From positions 14,927,501 through 14,991,500 of the forward strand of contig BSBM01000307.1 in the NCBI GenBank assembly GCA_027924585.1: a stretch of DNA of 64,000 bases, given 5' to 3'. Made by a program: the position numbers and the translations under genes. Of the stretch, positions 59,704-64,000 are shown one piece after another (the stretch's first letter is position 1; the number at the start of each line of letters is the position of its first letter). This DNA comes from Larix kaempferi (taxonomy: Eukaryota; Streptophyta; Pinopsida; Pinales; Pinaceae). The notes under the pieces were generated by a model. It was not told the origin of the DNA. It worked only from the letters and a program-made list of their open reading frames with translations, and ran no database searches.

Positions 59704-62700
59704 TCATTCAAGGTGGATAGGAGGAAAGTAATGTTTCAACATCCTCCCATTTACAGGTAACTCAACCTCATCTCCATCCAAGGTTTCAAGGACAAAAGAT
59801 CCCTTTCCAGCCAGACTACTTATCTTATACGGACCTTTCCATAAACTTTCCAACTTCGTGTGATTTCCTGGTTTCTCTTTATGCTTATCCCATAATAGAA
59901 CTATATCTCCTATACCAAAGGTAGTACCTCTAGTATTTTGATCAAATGTGCCTTTTACCCTTTCTTGTTCTATAAGCATCTTATCAAGAGCACTTCTTCT
60001 CTTTTCATCCAGTTCAACTAATTTATCAATTCTTCCTTGCATTGCTTCTGTATCTGAAGTGCACTGCTGCAATAGTTCATAAACAGGTATTTGCAAATTT
60101 ATTGGTAGTCTACAGTCTTGTCCATATACCAACTCAAAAGGAGATTTTCCTGTAATCCTTTTCACTGTTGTTCGATCTTCCCACAAAGCATATTTTAATT
60201 TTACATCCCAACTTTTCTTATTTTCACCCATCATTCTTTTCAACAGCCTACTTAGATTTTTGTTACTTGATTCGGCGAGACCATTTCCCTGGGGGTAATA
60301 GTTCGAAGAATGAGAGAGGGTAATTCCATGATTCATGCAAAAGGTGGACATTTCTATTTTACTGAAGGCTGGGGCATTATCTGTTGTTAGTTTCACGGGG
60401 CAACCGTATCTTGACACAATATTTTCTTCCAAAAACTCCACAACCACTTCAGCTGTGGCCTTCTTGGTTGGAATAGCTTCTACCCAACGAGTGAAATAAT
60501 CCGTGCAGGTCAACATGTACTTATATCCATTGCTCGAGTTTTCATTAAAAGGACCTACAAAATCCATACCCCATTGTTGAAAAGGGGCTTCAACGACTAC
60601 AGGGTTTAAAGGTAAGGCAGGCAATCTTGGTTTTCCTGAGAAAAACTGACATTCTTGGCATATCCTAATATAAGCATGTACATCCTTAAAGAGTGTTGGC
60701 CAATAATACCCCGCTCTCATGATTTTTGCAGCAGTTGTTCTTGGAGCATAATGACCACCACATAATCCTGAGTGCATCTCCTTTATAATGGTTTTTGACT
60801 CTTCCAGGTTGACACATTTCAAGATTATTCCATCGGGGTTCCTCCATCCTAATCCATCCTGGGTTAAAACATACTTTTCAGCTTTTAGCCTTAATGCCCT
60901 TCTTTGATGATCCACCAGGTGATCAGGGCATGACAGGTTTCTCAAGAAATATATGATATATTTGTACCATTCATGCTCTTCATTAATGTTTAAAATAGAA
61001 GGATCCCTTTTACTTATCGTATTTACCATATTGCCTCCCTTTTCAGTTAGAAGTTGAGCTAATCCTTGACCTTTCACAATCTTAATTGGCTTAATCTCTA
61101 GATCATATTCTTGTATACGTGAAATCCAATTTCCTCTTACACCTATGCCATCTGCTTGTGAAAGAACATCCTTTACTGCTTGATAAGGCACATATGCTTT
61201 AATTTTGGAATACCCCACATAGGTTCTGAAATGTTTCAAGGCTTTAACTAAGGCATAAGCTTGCTTTTCAGTTGTGGTATATTTCAGTTCAGCATCTCTC
61301 AGGTTTTTACTCATAAAGGCTATAGGTTGTTCATGGCTTTCGTTGTTCTTTTGTAATAACACACCAGCAATAGTATCTTCCGAAGCATATGAGTAAATCA
61401 TGAATTCTTTATTGTAATCAGGACAAGCAAGCACCGGGGAGGTTGAAATGGCCTTCTTAAGCTTGGTGAAAGATGATTCACATTCTTTATCCCAAACAAA
61501 CTTCACATCCTTTTTAAGAAGGGCATTCAATGGTTTGGCCAATTCTGCTAGGTTTGGAATGAATCTTCGAACGAAGTTTATTTTGCCAAAGAAAGATTGC
61601 AAGGTGGCCACATTATGGGGTGCTGCAATAGCATTGATGGCCTGGACACGTTCTGGGTCGATTCTGATACCTTCTTTTGACACAATGTGTCCTAATAGCT
61701 TACCTTCATCTACTCCGAAAGTTGATTTTTTGGGGTTTAATGATATACCAAACTTTCTGCAACGTTCAAAAACTCTTCTCAAATGTTCTACATGGTCTCC
61801 TCGTTCTTTTGAAAACACCGTTAGGTCATCCTGATAAATGGCAATGATTTTCCCAATCAAATCACTAAATGCTTGATCCATAGCCCTTTGAAAAGTGGAA
61901 CCGGCGTTTAATAACCCAAATGGCATTCTTATATATTGGAAAGTTCCCCATGGAGTAGTAAAGGTTTTTTTATTTCTGTCTTCCTTTCTAATACGCACCT
62001 GATTATACCCCGAAAAACCGTCCAACATTGACAACATACCTGCCCCAGTGACACTTTGCAACAAATTTTCCATATTTGGAAAAGGGTAATTGTCCTTAAG
62101 GGATGCTTGGTTCAGGTTTCTGAAATCAATACATATTCTGATTTCACCACTTTTCTTTCTCACAATCACCGGGTTAGAAACCCAAGTAGTGTGTCGGACA
62201 GGTTGGATAATTCCGGCTGCTAGCATTTTCTCAAGCTCTTTCTTAATTAAGGGAGCAAGTTTTGGATTGACATTTCTTAACTTTTGCCTATAAGGTTTCG
62301 CTCCTTCATGCAAAGGGATAGTATGCTCAATAATTTCAGGATCAAAAGTTCTGAGTTCGTCATATGCCCAAGCAAAAATATCTCGATACTTCCTAATTAG
62401 ATTCACAATCGCCTTTCTTTCTTCTGGGGAGGCATTCTTTCCTATCCTAATCATTCTGGGAGAAACTGAAGTTCCGATATTTATCTCTATAACCTCATCT
62501 ACCGGTTCAGCTCTCTTACCTTTGTATTCATTATGCCTGTTGAAATTTTTCTCCAGAGGTATTGCTAATTTCATAACATCAAGATCTTGAATGGAAGAAC
62601 CGCTTGATTTATCTTCTAGATTCACATTGCAATTCTGAAAACTTTCATGGTTTTGTAAGAATGCAATGATTTGTGCATCAGAATCAAAGACTTGCCAATG

Positions 62701-64000
62701 ATCTTGATTGTCAGGAACGGAAGGTCTAAATATTACTTCAACCTTACACTCTTTATTTTTAAGATGATCAGGAGTTTCAAAGGTGCACGCTATTACTGAT
62801 AATGCATCAGCCAGGGTATTCTCTTCTCTCGGGACTGCTCGTATTGCAAAGGCATCAAACATTTCTATAGTATCCCAAACAGCATTTCGATAATCCCTAA
62901 GCCTATTATTTTTGGCTGCAAACTGGTTCTTCACTTGGGATACAACCAAATCAGAGTCTCCAGTTACATTTAGACATTTGATCTTTTGTTCACGACAAAT
63001 TTCTAAACCTAAAAGCAATGCCTCATACTCAGCTACATTGTTTGTGCAATCAAATTCAAGACGGTATGCAAACAATTTTTCTTCACCAGAAGGAGATGTA
63101 AGGACTATCCCAGCTCCAGCACCATGCCTAGATTTTGCCCCATCAAAATGCATTTTCCAAACTTGACTAGGAGGAAAAGGGTGTTGTCGGGGTTCTTCCC
63201 AATAGTTGGCCATCACCATATAATTTCCAACTTCCTCCGTGGGACGCATAGCCTCTTCAAACAAGTAGTCGGGTGTTTCTACGTGTTCTATCATAGGTTT
63301 TTCATTCATCAATCTATAAGTGGCCTTTTCTCCTATAGGGATGGTTGCGTAAGATAAATCCATTTGGATACTTCCTCCTAATTTGGCAGCCCATTCCCTT
63401 GATAGCAACATCCCCCATGCGTCAGGAATGTCTAAAACTAGAACATTCATACTTATTTCAATTGCAGGATAAGCAGCTAGTTTCATTTTGAGGTTCTCAA
63501 TCATACCCTTTGACTCAACAGGCCTGGAATCCATCCCGCACACATTTTTATATTCTCTGGATGGTTTCAGCTCCAATTGTTCCATGACCTTAAGGGGCAT
63601 AATGTTTACTTCCGCTCCTGAGTCTAACATACAGTTATGCAATATCAATTGATTTATCTCCAACGCAATATAAAAGGGGGGGTGACCCCTACCTTTATCA
63701 ATTACACTTTGAATCATGATGGGGGGATCATCCTCAACCGTCAACTTCACAGGATTCTTGACCTTAGGCTCGATCCCTAGGAATTTAGTTGCTTGATTGA
63801 AGTATGAAGGGATTTTCAGAAGTTCCTCCAAGGGCACAGGGATATTAGGTTTGGATACGAAATTACTTAAATCAATCTTCAAGTTGCAAGCCTTTTCTTT
63901 GTCCTTGGTATTCATTTTTAAACCCAATAAATGCATTACTTGTGTTCTAACCGAAGGAATAGCTACCAAATCTTTCAAAGACACCATGACAGAAGACCCT
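59704..64000 (-). CDS. Ty3-4 pol polyprotein, uninterrupted (5' end outside the window)
   Basis: An open frame of 1,427 codons from 63987 down to the stop at 59704; it stays open to the window edge, so gag probably lies upstream. Domains by residue: protease (DSG at 122-124, closing DAWGMLLSREWAAK); archaeal-type RNase H (about 276-400; D282, E320, D344, D394 visible); RT (about 525-815; IDFRNLNQAS, MPFGLLNAG, catalytic YQDD at 718-721); degenerate RNase H (about 835-930; YAS in place of DAS, no TDH); integrase (about 1070-1300; GGHY...CQEC, D1142, D1203, E1239); C-terminal part IGDIVLLWD. It acts in the virus-like particle to copy and insert the element. Being intact, it is probably the youngest element here. 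It is related to Ty3-2 but not identical. Confidence 0.9.
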   Translation of the reverse strand, partial: GSSVMVSLKDLVAIPSVRTQVMHLLGLKMNTKDKEKACNLKIDLSNFVSKPNIPVPLEELLKIPSYFNQATKFLGIEPKVKNPVKLTVEDDPPIMIQSVIDKGRGHPPFYIALEINQLILHNCMLDSGAEVNIMPLKVMEQLELKPSREYKNVCGMDSRPVESKGMIENLKMKLAAYPAIEISMNVLVLDIPDAWGMLLSREWAAKLGGSIQMDLSYATIPIGEKATYRLMNEKPMIEHVETPDYLFEEAMRPTEEVGNYMVMANYWEEPRQHPFPPSQVWKMHFDGAKSRHGAGAGIVLTSPSGEEKLFAYRLEFDCTNNVAEYEALLLGLEICREQKIKCLNVTGDSDLVVSQVKNQFAAKNNRLRDYRNAVWDTIEMFDAFAIRAVPREENTLADALSVIACTFETPDHLKNKECKVEVIFRPSVPDNQDHWQVFDSDAQIIAFLQNHESFQNCNVNLEDKSSGSSIQDLDVMKLAIPLEKNFNRHNEYKGKRAEPVDEVIEINIGTSVSPRMIRIGKNASPEERKAIVNLIRKYRDIFAWAYDELRTFDPEIIEHTIPLHEGAKPYRQKLRNVNPKLAPLIKKELEKMLAAGIIQPVRHTTWVSNPVIVRKKSGEIRICIDFRNLNQASLKDNYPFPNMENLLQSVTGAGMLSMLDGFSGYNQVRIRKEDRNKKTFTTPWGTFQYIRMPFGLLNAGSTFQRAMDQAFSDLIGKIIAIYQDDLTVFSKERGDHVEHLRRVFERCRKFGISLNPKKSTFGVDEGKLLGHIVSKEGIRIDPERVQAINAIAAPHNVATLQSFFGKINFVRRFIPNLAELAKPLNALLKKDVKFVWDKECESSFTKLKKAISTSPVLACPDYNKEFMIYSYASEDTIAGVLLQKNNESHEQPIAFMSKNLRDAELKYTTTEKQAYALVKALKHFRTYVGYSKIKAYVPYQAVKDVLSQADGIGVRGNWISRIQEYDLEIKPIKIVKGQGLAQLLTEKGGNMVNTISKRDPSILNINEEHEWYKYIIYFLRNLSCPDHLVDHQRRALRLKAEKYVLTQDGLGWRNPDGIILKCVNLEESKTIIKEMHSGLCGGHYAPRTTAAKIMRAGYYWPTLFKDVHAYIRICQECQFFSGKPRLPALPLNPVVVEAPFQQWGMDFVGPFNENSSNGYKYMLTCTDYFTRWVEAIPTKKATAEVVVEFLEENIVSRYGCPVKLTTDNAPAFSKIEMSTFCMNHGITLSHSSNYYPQGNGLAESSNKNLSRLLKRMMGENKKSWDVKLKYALWEDRTTVKRITGKSPFELVYGQDCRLPINLQIPVYELLQQCTSDTEAMQGRIDKLVELDEKRRSALDKMLIEQERVKGTFDQNTRGTTFGIGDIVLLWDKHKEKPGNHTKLESLWKGPYKISSLAGKGSFVLETLDGDEVELPVNGRMLKHYFPPIHLE

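Overview
This is plant nuclear DNA, read here as gymnosperm and most likely conifer (inference). It consists of nested LTR retrotransposons and the remains of two host genes. The support is: intron-containing fragments of cytosolic ribosomal protein SA and of a KIN-4 kinesin; Ty3 elements with an extra archaeal-type RNase H; one LTR about 6 kb long; and insertions stacked inside insertions. No intact host gene, tRNA, rRNA or CRISPR array was found.

Layout. 1-2860: decayed Ty3 and Copia relics, including two diverged copies of an LTR-plus-primer-site unit. 2865-10253: a 40S ribosomal protein SA pseudogene, split inside a codon of one exon by a complete 6.5-kb Copia element (2979-9459, 637-bp LTRs, 5-bp target duplication). 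10254-12001: non-coding. 12002-34364: a Ty3 element (Ty3-1) with 327-bp LTRs, gag, protease, a second gag-like domain, RT/RNase H, integrase and a third ORF of about 1,120 codons. Its protease is split by a complete Copia element of Sirevirus type (15596-25766, LTRs about 2.36 kb, target duplication). 34810-36735 (minus): KIN-4 kinesin pseudogene exons. 36971-53064: a second Ty3 element (Ty3-2) whose 6,045-bp LTR holds its own reading frame of about 1,087 codons. Its internal part is gag, protease, archaeal RNase H, RT, degenerate RNase H, integrase. Its 3' LTR is cut off at 53064 and joined to a third Ty3 fragment (Ty3-3, 53065-about 54990). 54991-59703: repetitive non-coding DNA that looks partly like a minus-strand LTR. 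59704-64000 (minus): Ty3-4, with an uninterrupted 1,427-codon pol.

Most notable. (1) The Ty3-2 LTR carries a long protein gene, present in both LTR copies. It resembles the ORF that Ty3-1 carries between integrase and 3' LTR. (2) Two Ty3 elements place an apparently catalytic archaeal-type RNase H before RT, while their ordinary RNase H has lost its first catalytic Asp. (3) Two other Ty3 elements have a gag-like domain after the protease. (4) Nearly all premature stops fall where Gln or Arg (rarely Trp) is expected, which fits C-to-T decay of methylated DNA. Family assignments are by eye from motifs; no database search was possible.
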